A stretch of DNA of 64,000 nt from Lineus longissimus (Eukaryota > Nemertea > Pilidiophora > Heteronemertea > Lineidae), in the NCBI RefSeq assembly GCF_910592395.1, contig NC_088325.1, forward strand, positions 9,610,109-9,674,108, in the 5' to 3' direction. Positions within the stretch are counted from its first letter, which is position 1, and every line of letters starts with the position of its first letter. A program made the position numbers and the translations under genes. This document shows, one piece after another, positions 31,601-40,127 of the stretch. The notes beneath the pieces were generated by a model. The model made no database searches. It saw only the letters and a list, made by a program, of their open reading frames with translations, and was not told where the DNA came from.

Positions 31601-31720
31601 GAATCGTCGACTTGGCGACAAGTCTCTGAATTTCTTGAATTTCATTTTCTTTTCACTGGACGATTTCCCCGGTCCACCATTTGGCTGGGAAGCTAGTAAT
31701 GCTTTACTGGGCATGGCCAT
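22506..31720 (-). CDS. GRAMD1: GRAMD1/Aster-family sterol transfer protein gene (multi-exon, incomplete)
   Basis: Aster proteins are ER-anchored proteins that move cholesterol from the plasma membrane to the ER at contact sites. Known order: GRAM, ASTER (VASt), transmembrane segment, short C-terminal helix. Seen here on the minus strand: Ser/Lys-rich exon 31720-31115, linker exon 29994-29790, ASTER exons 26766-26623, 26224-26100, 25487-25295 and 24804-24519, membrane exon ending at 23118, helix exon 22626-22506. Phases agree at every junction (0,1,1,0,1,2,2,0) and would give about 613 codons so far. Motifs matching the family include HFRITVMNEVFQISVDQMF, LLFTDS-like HLFTDSTFFRDL, GIPYGDSFYVVSRY, KSVWGMVKGFIDKN and FNAVLYYKL. 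No GRAM domain was found and the last exon is missing, so the model is partial. Vertebrates have 1A/1B/1C; which this matches was not resolved. Confidence 0.9.
22838..23045. repeat. Family R repeat in intron
   Basis: TTTTATCGCAGGTCACACGCAGCAAGGATCG, GCAGCCACCTGCAGCC and TGGTTTGCAGGGCATTTTAGC match the repeats at 19735, 25665 and 31835. Function unknown; the TGCAG/CTGCA words make it partly self-complementary. Confidence 0.5.
23118..23276 (-). CDS. GRAMD1: GRAMD1 exon: transmembrane segment
   Basis: Reads SSVLIYLLLYVSFSLIVLVM, FNAVLYYKLCALEVAANYH, HQGKPFRMTPDDI, and ends AA-GTATGT at 23118 (phase 2). A hydrophobic run of about 25 residues is followed by the FYKL-like YYKLxxLE signature that closes the membrane span in vertebrate GRAMD1. 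Two acceptors fit phase 2: GGTTTTAG before 23276 and the stronger TGTGTCTTTCAG before 23234. The longer form keeps the conserved FSL and a normal span length, so I chose 23276. The shorter form would rely on ILSIV from the exon upstream to complete the span. Confidence 0.85.
23478..23812 (-). mobile_element. Foldback family F copy (intron)
   Basis: Palindromic core: CCAAAACCGCGAGGGTGGACCTAAAAT ... ATTTTAGCTCCACCCTCGCGATTTGGG, with loop GTTGACCAGAACCAAGG...GGTTTTAGCCAAT. The right flank is the family block GACAATCAATACAGAGAGTGAGG, then CCAACCCAAGCGCCTAACC and a TTTACACTGTAAA word near 23772. Confidence 0.75.
23814..24527. repeat. 31-bp minisatellite, about 23 copies
   Basis: The unit is TGCTGATTGATTGATTAATA followed by TACGTACACAA, exact or with one or two changes (ACGTACATA, GCTCATTG, TATATGTAC). 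Copies are very uniform, so the array is young or homogenised. It begins within the coding exon 24804-24519. In gene sense each unit contains ATTGTGTACGTATA, the same sequence as the splice donor used by that exon. Confidence 0.95.
24519..24804 (-). CDS. GRAMD1: GRAMD1 exon: end of ASTER domain and polybasic linker
   Basis: Acceptor TTTTTTCCAG before 24804 (phase 1). Reads GFIDKNCTQGIHEYFNDLA, VHLRRESDKAVVVGG, a basic run HKKKKLRKRRAT, then KDEWSLKLNAESLVRILSI. FIxKNxxxGIxxYFxxL is the closing helix of ASTER. The only donor in the right phase (2) is ATTGT-GTACGT at 24519-24518, inside the first 31-bp minisatellite unit. Alternative donors upstream (TCG-GTCAGT, AAA-GTACCG) are out of phase with the membrane exon. 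Confidence 0.85.
24829..24905 (+). mobile_element. MITE family A, partial
   Basis: TAAAGGCCTACACCATTCGTTAAAAATTTTG plus AATTTGTAATTGAATTTTAA and TGTCCAATTGC. Only the left third is present, 25 bp upstream (gene sense) of an exon acceptor. Confidence 0.65.
25295..25487 (-). CDS. GRAMD1: GRAMD1 exon: ASTER domain core
   Basis: Acceptor CATCCCTTCCAG before 25487 (phase 0), donor AAAG-GTAAGT after 25295 (phase 1). Reads TCYSQSKPGVLYVVDTETV, NSGIPYGDSFYVVSRYCIQ, RVNSLKCRLHVTSEIKYKK, SVWGMVKG. The GIPYxDxFYxxxRY and RLxVxSEIxYxKxxWGxVK patterns are the most conserved part of the ASTER fold, lining the sterol pocket. The overlapping plus frame (25020-25457) is antisense shadow. Confidence 0.95.
25665..25912. 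repeat. Family R repeat in intron
   Basis: GTTGCTGCGACTTGCAATC, CCCTTGTTTGCAGTGG, ATCACAG-type words and AAAAATCTCTTGTCTGCATGC. It is followed at 25917-25999 by the right third of a family A MITE ending TAATTACGGCGTACCCCTTTAA. Confidence 0.55.
26100..26224 (-). CDS. GRAMD1: GRAMD1 exon: ASTER domain
   Basis: Acceptor TTTTCACTTCCTTCAG before 26224 (phase 1), donor ACTCAA-GTAAGT after 26100 (phase 0). Reads RVLPPWQDEPTPEGHRQR, TISYTLTLNSSLGPKTSAAT, ETQ. PWxxE, RxxxYTxxLxxxLxPKxAxxxETQ is diagnostic for the ASTER domain. Confidence 0.95.
26440..26615. repeat. Family R repeat in intron
   Basis: CAACCTGTGATCGTTATATG, CACAGACAAGAGACATTC and GCAATCACAATCACAGGACCCTGCAA. It ends within 10 bp of the donor at 26622. 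Confidence 0.5.
26623..26766 (-). CDS. GRAMD1: GRAMD1 exon: start of ASTER domain
   Basis: Acceptor GTCGTTCCAG before 26766 (phase 1), donor TATG-GTAAGT after 26623 (phase 1). Reads EVTCTGHNHFRITVMNEVF, QISVDQMFAHLFTDSTFF, RDLTSYRKTY. NEVFxxSVDxxxxxLFTDSxFxRDF is the opening of the family ASTER domain. Both upstream candidate exons (29790 and 27398) end in the matching phase with a single G. Confidence 0.95.
26767..27397. other. GRAMD1 intron
   Basis: No repeat of note. Contains a C-rich tract at 27321-27329 and overlapping minus frames (27028-27293) without motifs. Confidence 0.5.
27398..27497 (-). CDS. GRAMD1: GRAMD1 acidic exon, probable alternative first exon
   Basis: Begins ATG (27497) and reads MTSSNYLDDDNENDEDITVD, EEEKGDMEKEVEE, ending GAAG-GTAGGG in phase 1, the phase needed by the next exon at 26766. 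An in-frame TAG lies 13 codons upstream of the ATG, and no good polypyrimidine tract precedes it, so an alternative start seems more likely than an internal exon. If internal, a weak AAAG acceptor would also keep frame. Nearly half the residues are Asp or Glu, which suits an FFAT-like or linker region but shows no FFAT core. Confidence 0.6.
27498..28904. other. Putative upstream region of the acidic exon; otherwise intron
   Basis: If 27497 is a first exon, its promoter lies in this block. I see no TATA box at a clear spacing. A local direct repeat (TTGGCTCRCGCACTTTCACTTAGAAA) occurs at 27583-27612 and 27697-27722. Frames at 27840-28566 (+) lack motifs. Confidence 0.35.
28905..29480 (-). repeat. 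Tandem array of decayed GRAMD1 exon ends
   Basis: Four diverged units (about 115-160 bp) copy the 3' end of exon 29994-29790, its donor and the intron start. In gene sense: CTGATCTCAGTGATATCACC (28937-28956), LTDLIGITHDADT-coding block (29080-29118), GATTGATGATGCAGATATTGGTGGGT (29227-29252), GATACAGATACTAGTAGG (about 29470-29490). Each is followed by AAAGTGCCACCTGGTGGTAG as in the true intron, except the first. They are not joined in a usable frame, so they look like pseudo-exons. Confidence 0.75.
29055..29068 (+). promoter_or_regulatory. CTCF-like core, first of five
   Basis: CCACCAGGTGGCAC occurs exactly at 29055, 29212, 29328, 29449 and 29767. It resembles the bilaterian CTCF core (CCASYAGRKGGCRS). 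The E box CACCTG is also contained. The match is by eye and binding is inference; repetition alone could explain it. Confidence 0.35.
29575..29751 (-). mobile_element. MITE family P copy inserted in exon-end array
   Basis: TA-CAGTGGAACTTCCCTTAGG ... GAGAGGTTCTACTG-TA, 177 bp. It splits the AGTATAAAATGCTACC unit just 39 bp beyond the donor at 29789, and so postdates the array. Confidence 0.9.
29790..29994 (-). CDS. GRAMD1: GRAMD1 exon: acidic linker before ASTER
   Basis: Acceptor TTGTTCTTTTAG before 29994 (phase 0), donor ACCG-GTAGGT after 29790 (phase 1). Reads EQLDGASTGGEINVAHGTN, PPSSLDDLISSDKNDALD, GDAELPTDLSDNTDDTDT. The last part lines up with the vertebrate linker (NDNEDIPTELSDSSDTHDEGE) just before ASTER, so this is homologous sequence and not only similar composition. 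The frames on the other strand (29561-29998) are shadow plus MITE. Confidence 0.85.
30080..30195 (+). repeat. Foldback family F flank fragment
   Basis: AATGAACCGCACTTTACAGTGTAAATGCACTATGC, then GAATTCAGCGGTTATGG, as at 55325-55400. Only the left end is present. Confidence 0.65.
30446..30745 (-). CDS. Unassigned 99-codon ORF, possible first exon
   Basis: Starts MVKLDSERWENLGNVVADSE and then YCLLRVCLQSLFAGKVDDYF. The first 25 residues look like plausible coding sequence in locally CpG-rich DNA, and the frame decays into hydrophobic read-through after about residue 60. It is on the GRAMD1 strand inside the first intron. It is not a GRAM domain. No partner exon found. Confidence 0.2.
   Translation of the reverse strand: MVKLDSERWENLGNVVADSEYCLLRVCLQSLFAGKVDDYFSLHYRFSKNGINLTLTGCGNVLRYMYILIIGYSVQFTSTLLYMYINRFIFPKLIKSHIL
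30853..30958 (+). CDS. Possible first exon of a plus-strand gene
   Basis: ATG at 30853 opens 35 codons: MYDTKQGPSISGSLASDLL, REVGALDSEKFGLILQ, followed by CAAG-GTGAAT, a good donor. The spacing SG..L..L......DSE..G..L.GE recalls the start of Abraxas-type MPN proteins, but the match is short and no later exon was found. The opposite strand also has an open frame here. Low confidence. Confidence 0.2.
31115..31720 (-). CDS. GRAMD1: GRAMD1 N-terminal Ser/Lys-rich exon
   Basis: Starts MAMPSKALLASQPNGGPGK and has an in-frame TGA two codons upstream of the ATG (31727-31729), so this is taken as the first coding exon. 202 codons, phase 0, donor AAATGG-GTTAGT. Low-complexity stretches: EKKMKFKKFRDLSPSRRFRK, PDPGSDRDSRDSRE, SDKERSPSYISMEPGVRRA, EAPGSPKPESGIKKSHSES. 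Many SP and RRxS/RxxS sites suggest phosphorylation. Vertebrate GRAMD1 N termini are also Ser/Pro-rich before GRAM. Its link to the downstream exons rests on strand, phase and distance. It could belong to another gene. Confidence 0.65.
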
Positions 31721-33639
31721 AGATCTTCACATCAAAGCCCTTTTGAAAAATTGATGTGAAGTTAATTTGAAATCGATTGGACACTTATCTCTGTCAACAA
31801 TTGCACATGCTTGACACGCTGAAGCACCCCGCAAACCAGAGATTTTTATTACTGCGACCTGTGATAGATATCACGATGAAGGGTGATAAAAAGATCTCTT
31901 GTTTGCATAAAAACAAGAAATCAATGGACTTAATATTCCTCACATGTTGCTGTGTTGGATGATTCTTGTTGCAAGCACCAGCAACAAACCCTGCACACAA
32001 GACATTTTCCACATGTGATAGTCAAGGTCGCAGCAATGAAAATCTCATGTTTGTAGGGCACTTTTATAGCCACATCTGCCTCTTAATGATAATTTCCTGT
32101 TTATTTCAAACCAACTTCATCATCAACACACATCCAGATGTGAACTATTGCTATCTAAATCAAACAGAGATATTTCAAACACAATCTAAGGAGATACATC
32201 GATCTGACTCAAGAGAGCAGACACAAAATTGCCAGATGAGCAAACGACTCAATAGAATAGACTTTTTGCATTACAATACCTAAAGTCAAATCCTAAAGCA
32301 AGGACACTCAACAACATGGATATGAAACAATCACAAATTGACTGTCTTTTCCAGAGGAACTTCAAAGACCATCTTGTGATTGTTAATCCTGATGGGTCAC
32401 GATGTGAAATACAGGATGTCGACGATGTCAAAGAATGAATACCAAACAGAAAATGACTTGGGATTGCTATGGCACAGAGTGCCACTGCTAGTCCGTTCAC
32501 CACTCCTCAGTGTTTTGATTCGGTCAACACACCATCAAACTCAGATTCAGATTCCACCCTGAAATGTTCCAGATGCCACTTGATAAATTTACACCACCAG
32601 TCACCTAGACCTGATAAGACACTCTAAATTCACAACATCAAAGTTACGAGAATAAATCAAGAGAAGGATCTAGTCCGGTGATGAACCTGAAGTCTTGTCC
32701 AGACAGTCTAACCGACAAATATGATTGAGCCAACAGGGTGAGTTGGCCTAGGCCACAGAGACCTGAGGACACCAGCACTAACAAACAACTTGACCATTGT
32801 CCCAACAAATTATATATGCTTTAAATAGCAATTATTCTGCGCCTAAGTATATACGACAGGCTACGTCAAAGCATGAAGCTAACAGCTAGCTTCATGTTTC
32901 AAGAATGGTACATATATGTTCACAGCATTAACAAATTTGCCTCACTCTTACTTTGCCAAAATGACTAAAACAGTTTTTCAAAGAAATATTGTATGAGTAC
33001 CGCAGGTTGCAGTCAACTTTGGTGAAACGGTCTCAGATTGTTTTGAAAGCTTTAGCATGGTTGGCTGAATTGCTAGGCCTTGAACATAAGTCGAACAAAG
33101 CTTTGCATTCAAAATGTCAGAAGACAGCTAGCTTAACTAATAGTCCGACTTGGTGTTATTGTTTCAAAACCATTTTTCCATGGTATGTGCAGGTGTGGGT
33201 GTACTTCAGGGTTGGCAGTGCAAAAGCAGTTCGATCACAAAAAGCAGCGTATATATGTACACAAGAAGAGCATTGTTGATGGTTATATTCAAAGCATATT
33301 TAAATAATTGGAAAATCTTTAAATCAATTTCTACCAAATGATCCTGACTTTAAATTAAGACCAAACGATGCACAAAACAACGACTGTAAAAAAAATTTCG
33401 CCGGCAATTTATGTTTGTGAACAACTTATATTTGCAGAAATAAAAGTTGGAGGAAAAAACTTTTGATTGAAAAAACTGGCAAGAAATGATACAATCCACC
33501 AAAATAAAACAAATTATCTTATTTTTCCACAGAAATTGAAAGTCTGACTTCATTATGTCCCCTTTTGCACACTTTAAATTCAAATATTGGGATCTTCTCA
33601 GGGGATTCGTCAATGTGAAAGCACTTTTCTGTTACCCAG
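31721..33639. other. Upstream of GRAMD1: family R repeat, otherwise nothing recognised
   Basis: 31835-32062 is a family R repeat (ATTACTGCGACCTGTGATAG, AAAAGATCTCTTGTTTGC, GACATTTTCCACATGTGATAG). The promoter should be near 31.7-32 kb; no core element stands out. Several 60-105 codon frames on both strands show no motif. Confidence 0.35.
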
Positions 33640-33792
33640 CCGAACCGCCCTCAACTGACACCACTTTCTACACGACACTAGTTTTGGACCCAAATTGGAT
33701 GTTTCCATTCAATTTAACCCCTTCTTAACAGGACACCGAATGACAATACTTGTCAGTCCCAAGGTCTCCTTGGTAGAGAGTTTCTACTGAAG
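33640..33792 (-). mobile_element. MITE family P, degraded
   Basis: CGACACTAGTTTTGGACCCAAATTGG, TTTCCATTCAATTTAACC, CTTGTCAGTCCCAAGG and GAGAGTTTCTACTG remain; the left end is gone. Confidence 0.7.
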
Positions 33793-34134
33793 ACTGAAAT
33801 TGTCACCAGGATGACCGTAAATCAGTCTCGAAGGTGAGTTGAAGTCAGAGTGGTAAAATTCATCTTCACCTCTCTAATGACAGCTATACTAAAACATAAT
33901 CAACAAGTCAGTAACTGTAAGGCTGCTTATCAATGGGCTGTTCCCTTGTGAATGTGTGGTCTTGTTTCCATTGTCTTCATAGCATGTTCCCTTGGTGGTA
34001 CAACCAATGGGTATGTCAAATAAGCCAACCAACGGTTCATTCTGCATTTTGTACATCACAAGGTCACAAGTTATTAACATGACAACAAGAAAACAGTCGG
34101 GGCCAAATTTCCATATCTGGTCAAAGATTGTGCT

Positions 34135-34285
34135 CGCTGAAGCACATTGCGTCAAGAGTGACAGATCTTGTGTTTTAGCGAGCACATTGCGTCAAGGGTG
34201 ACAAATCTTGTGTTTTAGCGAGCACACTGCGTCTTGTGTTTTAGCGAGCACATTGCGTCAAGAGTGACAGATCTTGTGTTGTAAA
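34135..34285. repeat. Tandem repeat x4, about 47 bp
   Basis: AGCGAGCACATTGCGTCAAG plus GTGACAGATCTTGTGTTTT is repeated; the third unit lacks the GTGACAGAT half. Confidence 0.85.
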
Positions 34286-35870
34286 ACACGATTTGATTGA
34301 GTCCTAGTTTACAAAAGTACAATAACAGGCTTCGAGAAAGGTCGATTTCAGAGTCATCAGCAGCTAAAGGGTTATATAAGCTATGTCAAGAAAATTAGGG
34401 GAAGAAAATCCTTGCCACTTCTCTGAGAAGCTAACAAGACACAAGCCTAAGCTTCTTATCTACCACTCTCACCGACAAGACCTTCATCTAAGCTTGGAGA
34501 TTTTCAAGAGGATATGTTCACCTTGTGGTGATGCTGGGCTCCGATATCAACTTTCAATCAAAGCTGGGTTTGATTCTTTTGTAAACTAGAACTCCATTGA
34601 ATCTAGTGTTGTTTAACGTGCCTAAGGGAGTGTCGGACTCCCAGAGCCGATACCATCTTGACCCGCAATGTTTTGAGATCGCTAAATCACTCGCTCAAAC
34701 CCTTGACATTTTCCGCCTCAGAAGCTGTTTTTTTTAGGCCCAGGCAAGTTGCCTCGATTTTAGACCAATCAGAACATCTCTTACGGAACTTTCTCAGCAA
34801 CTGTAGTAGTATCTGTTTCTGAGCGACAATACGCTTGAAATATCCACAACAATACGATTTGAAATAGTGATAATTCATATTTTGCCATGGCACAGGGGAA
34901 ACAGGTAGATGAAAAGCACTTTAGAATTTGTGAAGTTAAAATTAGTTTTTGTCTTGGCTATCCCGGGAGAACGAATTTCTGCCTACAACCCTGTGCTCAT
35001 TCAGACAGATTCTAAAAATACACTAACAATTGCAGTAGTTGGAATCCGTGATGGATTTGTGGTGCTTGATAGTGGTGACACAAATGCATGAGAGTCAGGA
35101 TGAGCCAATACTTTCCACTCAACAATTTATGGTGTGGATTCCCCAGACGACATCATTCGATGATGTCAGTCAGATGGGCACCAAATGCATATTTTTGTGA
35201 CAAGAACGCCGGTTGAGGGGGGTTCCGGGGGCAAAGATCAATGACAAGTTACCACAGGAGAATCCCGATGACTTGAAGGCAAGTGACTTAGTAAGGAGAT
35301 GATGTCGATGAGATCATGACTCTTTTAAGAAATTTCGTCCAGAGTAGTATCAAAAAAATTCGATCTCAAAACTCAAATTGACTGCAAATGATCTGAGAAA
35401 AGCTGTATTTCACATTGCGATTCCCAGATATTTGTGTCACCTTCCCGCATGAGGAGGTCAGATCAATCTCTGGATACTTCTGCTTATATAACCGACACCA
35501 AGTGAGTAAGTGATCAGTAAGTGAAGGTCTGGTACTTAAATTGTCACAAACACTCGTCAGGGGGCAACCTATTCATCCAACTAAGTTTCGACTTGTTTTT
35601 TCAGTGGAAATCCGTCTTTTCTTGCGCCAAAATTTCAGAATTTCAAACCCAGCTTTGATTGAATGGTTGATATTGGAGCCCAGCATCACAACAAGGTGAA
35701 CAAATTTCATCATATTCACTCAGGTATTTGATAAACTGCAATGTAGACCCCTCACCGGTGGCAAGCCCTGTCAAGATGGATCACTCTTACTCACCGAGCA
35801 GAGCCACGTTCAAACAATCCAATTTCTCTCTTTGTAGATTAACGTCAAGTCAATCAGACTTTTATAGCTC
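34286..35870. other. Intergenic, no supportable gene
   Basis: An inverted pair links 34540-34570 (TATCAACTTTCAATCAAAGCTGGGTTTGA) with 35645-35690 (AACCCAGCTTTGATTGAATGGTTGATA). The 1.1-kb interior has no motif-bearing frame. It may be a large decayed inverted-repeat element. Confidence 0.35.
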
Positions 35871-35872
35871 AG

Positions 35873-36345
35873 TCAGAGGGAAGTTATTCGCAGAAGTGCA
35901 TTTTATGGGAAATTTCATTAGGGTGCCTACTCTCTTGACTTGAAAGTGCAGTGTTGATCTACTTCATTCCCGGGGGATGAGTCTCATGAATTGATATTGA
36001 ACCGGAGGTACTGGTAGTCTCACCAAAACCGTGAGGGTGGAGCTAAAATGTAGACCAAAACTGAAGCGTTCTTTTTTAGCTGAGGTTTTGGCTAACCTTT
36101 TTAGCTCCACCCTCACGGTTTTAGCGAGCCAATCAATACAGACAGTGAGGTGTCAATTTCTATTCTTAAACATCTCAAATCGAATACCGAATCATGTGGT
36201 TTTAAATGTTTTTTGACTGCTTCCATATTTTGCACCAACTCAAGTGGTTATGGTGCCACCATAACCACTGAATTCATAACGAGGCACCGTAGGCACATAG
36301 TGCATTTACACTGTAAACTGCGGTTCATTATAAATGTAGATGTTT
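35873..36345 (-). mobile_element. Foldback family F copy with flanks
   Basis: Core arms AACCGTGAGGGTGGAGCTAAAAT (36029) / TTTTTAGCTCCACCCTCACGGTTTT (36099), with a loop unlike other copies (CAAAACTGAAGCG...GCTGAGGTTTTGGC). The left flank 35873-36000 is the reverse complement of 56230-56335 (GTGCCTACTCTCTTGACTTG). The right flank matches 55325-55565. Confidence 0.8.
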
Positions 36346-37784
36346 TAGAATTCCACGCAATTGGGCATGGCAGCCAATTCCATCAAGTCATATTTCACAG
36401 TAACATAATGCATTTAAAAGGGGTTTTGAGTCATCTGGGTACAATCTAGGATGGTTTAAAAGACTCAGGGAGGTAAAACAAGGAGTTCTGAAGGAAAAAA
36501 TTGCAATTTTTTTTCTTCAATTTTTGTAACATGGTGGCCCAATCGATGGGGATCAATTTCAAACCGGTTGGCCTGATGAGTTGAAAACAATCAGGGAAGA
36601 CATTTGGCCGGGGCCAAGAAATTTCTCATCGCTCTGTGATTTCAACAAATTGAACAAACCAAAAGAACCATAGTCAAAGATAAGGCCTTTAAGAAGAAAA
36701 CATACACAAAGCCACAATCATTCAACTTGAGAAGGTGATTAGCTACGTGCATCTCAACATCCTTTCTAATCACAAAGATACATCTCAAAAACCTTTTGGG
36801 AGATTAAGAACCATCTGATGATAGCAAAATCTGAGTAGCTTAGTTTCCTCAATTATTACTGCGCACTAAATTTTTTCTCACAACTCTGCACTTTCAACAA
36901 TTCAAACATATACAAAAGAACCATCTAATTTTAGTCGATTAGGCCCTTAACATTAAAAGCTTATGAGGAAGACTTGTCTCAAGGAGATATTGAAAGTAAT
37001 GTATAGTAGTTTAGTTTCCTTGATTTGATCTCAAATCAGCTCCGTAAATTGACATGGCTAATTCAAAGTACCTTCAATGATGGCAACTTGCATTTCACTA
37101 TAACGTTATCGAGAGAAGCCTAAAGAAACAGTTATTAGAACATTACAAAGACTTGTGCCGGGGGACCTGTCTTAGATCAACGATTCAAAGCGTTTCCTGT
37201 TATGGTTGGAACCATCAAAGAATGATTTATAATAAGGTGTCATCGCTAAAAGACTACTATAAAGTATGTTGAAGTGAGCGCTAAACTTTCAGGTGCCTGA
37301 CTTGACAACCCTTTAACAAACTGAGAACTGGCCCCCAACTCATTATTTTGAAATATGGCAGACAATTTTGCCAGGCTATTCGATATGAATGCACCAGATG
37401 GCAAAGACACACAGAACACAACACATGATAAATGGACAGTAATTGCGTTTAAACAAGATTAGATGGAATATCCTATATAAACTTCTTCTTCTTCTTCAGT
37501 GTTTGCTCTGCACTTGGAGGAGATTTTCTCCAGGGAGTATTCCTCCTCCAACGCGGGATGAGCGTTTATGCGTGACACTGCGGTTATGTGCCAATTGGGT
37601 TTATTGGCCTAGTGAATCCGACTTTGGCGAGAGGTTGAGACCACGCAAGCCACTCATGTTTCTCACTTGGTGGGGTCTTCAACCTGCCCTGGCATAGACA
37701 CCAGGAACCTCGGTTTTAAGTCTCATTCAAAGGACTGTGAAGAACGAGGAATTTTAGTTCCTTGAAAGCCACACCGGTTCACAC
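36346..37784. other. Intergenic, no supportable gene
   Basis: Two diverged segments at 36640-36860 and 36890-37030 share AAAGAACCAT, TAAGGCC and TAGTTTCCTYRATT, so a weak tandem duplication. No gene seen. Confidence 0.3.
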
Positions 37785-37862
37785 TCTTATCAGGACAACT
37801 CTCTATCAAAGACAGCACTTGTCAGTCCCACAACTGACCTGAATAGAGAGGTTCTACTGCAC
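37785..37862 (-). mobile_element. MITE family P, right-end fragment
   Basis: TCAGGACAACTCTCTATCAA, CACTTGTCAGTCCC and ATAGAGAGGTTCTACTG. About 75 bp. Confidence 0.75.
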
Positions 37863-38603
37863 GCTCCAAAACTTCTGACCTGAACCTGCTGAAAAGTCAA
37901 TAACTTCTTGTCTCAACTAACACCAAGTCAATGACTGTCAACCACATATCAGACTGACCAATATCCTGAGGGAAGAACCTTAATAATTCATGTCACTGTC
38001 AGCTATTCTATGAGCAGGAACAACTACTATGCAGTAAAATGCCAAATTTTAGTGGGCTTTTATCTCTTGGAATTCATGAACAACCATGATTCACAATTGT
38101 TTTTGACGAGCCTGTAGTGGATTAAAAGACTTATTTCAGAGTTCACACGATAATGTGCTTCAATTTGTTCCCACTTTCAGAAATGATGTATTTCTCATCA
38201 TCCATTGCAAATACAAAGAAATAGTTTCACACACCAAGATATCCTAACCTTCCTTCACCTTTTCCAGTGTGCCCCAAAAAACCACCGAAACTGACAAGGA
38301 TGTACATGTATGTAATATGATATATCAAAGGCAGCCAGGGCATAGGCCTACTGAGGCATACATACCAGTGTACATGTACAGAGAACATCTTAACTCTTTG
38401 AAGATGGAAATGTCGACAAATACCGCCTACTCAGTATAATCTATGTACAAGTTACCGAGAAGCAAGGAAGAATTTTTTGACAAAGGAAAATGTGAACAAC
38501 CAAGTGCTGGCAAAAACAACTTTCCCGAGGCAAGTGCCACGGTACTAGAGTATAACCAGTTTGTTGTTAACATGAAACTGGTGTTATGATTTTGGATCAA
38601 GTT

Positions 38604-38818
38604 AAAGGGGAAGGCCTTTCATAATTACTGGTGGTGCCTGGATAGAAATCCAATTATACACAACGCCTCAGCACGTACAGTTATAATGCATACTTAAGTT
38701 GCAGAAAATTTGGTATTCATAGTATTTGTATACTTGCGTATTTGCGGCAAAGTTGAGAAAAAAATTATAATTACTAAGTACTAACACAATTGGAAATTCT
38801 ATTTTTTAGGAAGGCCTA
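38604..38818 (+). mobile_element. MITE family A copy, degraded
   Basis: TTAAAGGGGAAGGCCTTTCATAATTACTGGTGG, ATTATACACAACGCC, AGTATTTGTATACTTGCG and CAATTGGAAATTC. The right TIR is eroded. Confidence 0.65.
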
Positions 38819-38984
38819 ACAACAGTTTTGATGCCTTTTGGATCCACACTCTTAAAATTGTTTAGAAAAAATAAGCAGACGGTAACTTTTCATTATTTTG
38901 GTAGTTTCTTTTGCACCAACTGTGAAATTATACGTTTTGAAATACAATAGTAATTCTTAACCACTTTAATGGCTATTATTAACT

Positions 38985-39167
38985 ACAGTTAGAACCTCTC
39001 TATTAAGGGCACCCTCAGAACTGGCAAGTGCGGTCCTTAATAGAGAGGTGTTCTGATAAGGGAGGTCAAATTGAATGGAAACAACCAATTTGAGACCAAA
39101 ACTAGTATCCTTATTAGAGAGGGTGTCCTTAATAGAGAGGTGTCTGCTAAGGGAGGTTCTAATTCAC
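38985..39167 (+). mobile_element. MITE family P copy
   Basis: TA-CAGTTAGAACCTCTCTATTA ... GGGAGGTTCTAATTCAC. The core GAGGTCAAATTGAATGG and CAAAACTAGTATCC is present. The right terminus has lost its CTG. Confidence 0.85.
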
Positions 39168-40127
39168 TTTTTTAAAGGTATAATAAACTAACTTCACAGT
39201 TGGTGCAATAGCAACTACCAATTAGTTGTTTTTACTAATAATTTTAAGAGTGCATATTGCACACAGGGAAAAAACAACTTATTAATGATGTGAGACTTAG
39301 AAAAATCTATCCTGTCACATGCAGATGACATCCTGATGTATCTTCAACTGCATCAAAGACCTGACGACACAGGTCCTCCAACAAAATCAAAGATTTTTTC
39401 CCTCGCTAGGGAGCCTCTTGTAGTCAAGGAGTCAATTACCAGAAAATAGTCAATTGTAAATTAGCACAATTTGGATTGGAGCACAGAACTTCCTGATTGA
39501 AGGAGACGGAAAAGTTCGATTGGTCGTTTTTTTAGTCGAGAGAAGGAGGAACAATTTTCCATTTATTTTTTTCCCCAGTGATGTCACTGTGGGCGTTATA
39601 CAAGTCAGCAGATGGTGGTAAATCCATCATAAAATTCGTTGGGTTTTTCAGAATTGAGTCAACCAACATCAAGCAGTTACACAATTTAAATATTTTCACT
39701 GAATCAGAACAAAACAAACCCTGTACATGTCATACATCATGGAATTCAAGAAATCAGCCCCCTTAATAAACCATTGCAGACTTTCTCCACCCAGCCACAT
39801 GTTTTGGCTGGGTCTCTAAGCTGACCACGTCATCCTACCAACGAAGTCGCAGTGCCGACAGGGCTAATGCGTCACATACAATGCAATACACTCCATCACT
39901 CCATCAAATTTTGCGATAGACACGCAATTGATGACTCTAAACCTCATTCTCATGGTCAAACCTGCAGCAGCTGGGTCGCTTTGTTCCTTAGACTCGTTCC
40001 ACATACATCATGAAATGCATAATTGTTATCCATTGAAATAATCTAGCAATATTTCTAAAACAACTTGCTTGTAACGTACTATCATTTTCCGGCTGCAGAA
40101 TTTTGGCGTTGTTTGTATTAATCATAT
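39168..40127. other. Intergenic, no feature seen
   Basis: Complementary 61-62 codon frames at 39532-39766 overlap on both strands; no motif. Confidence 0.35.
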
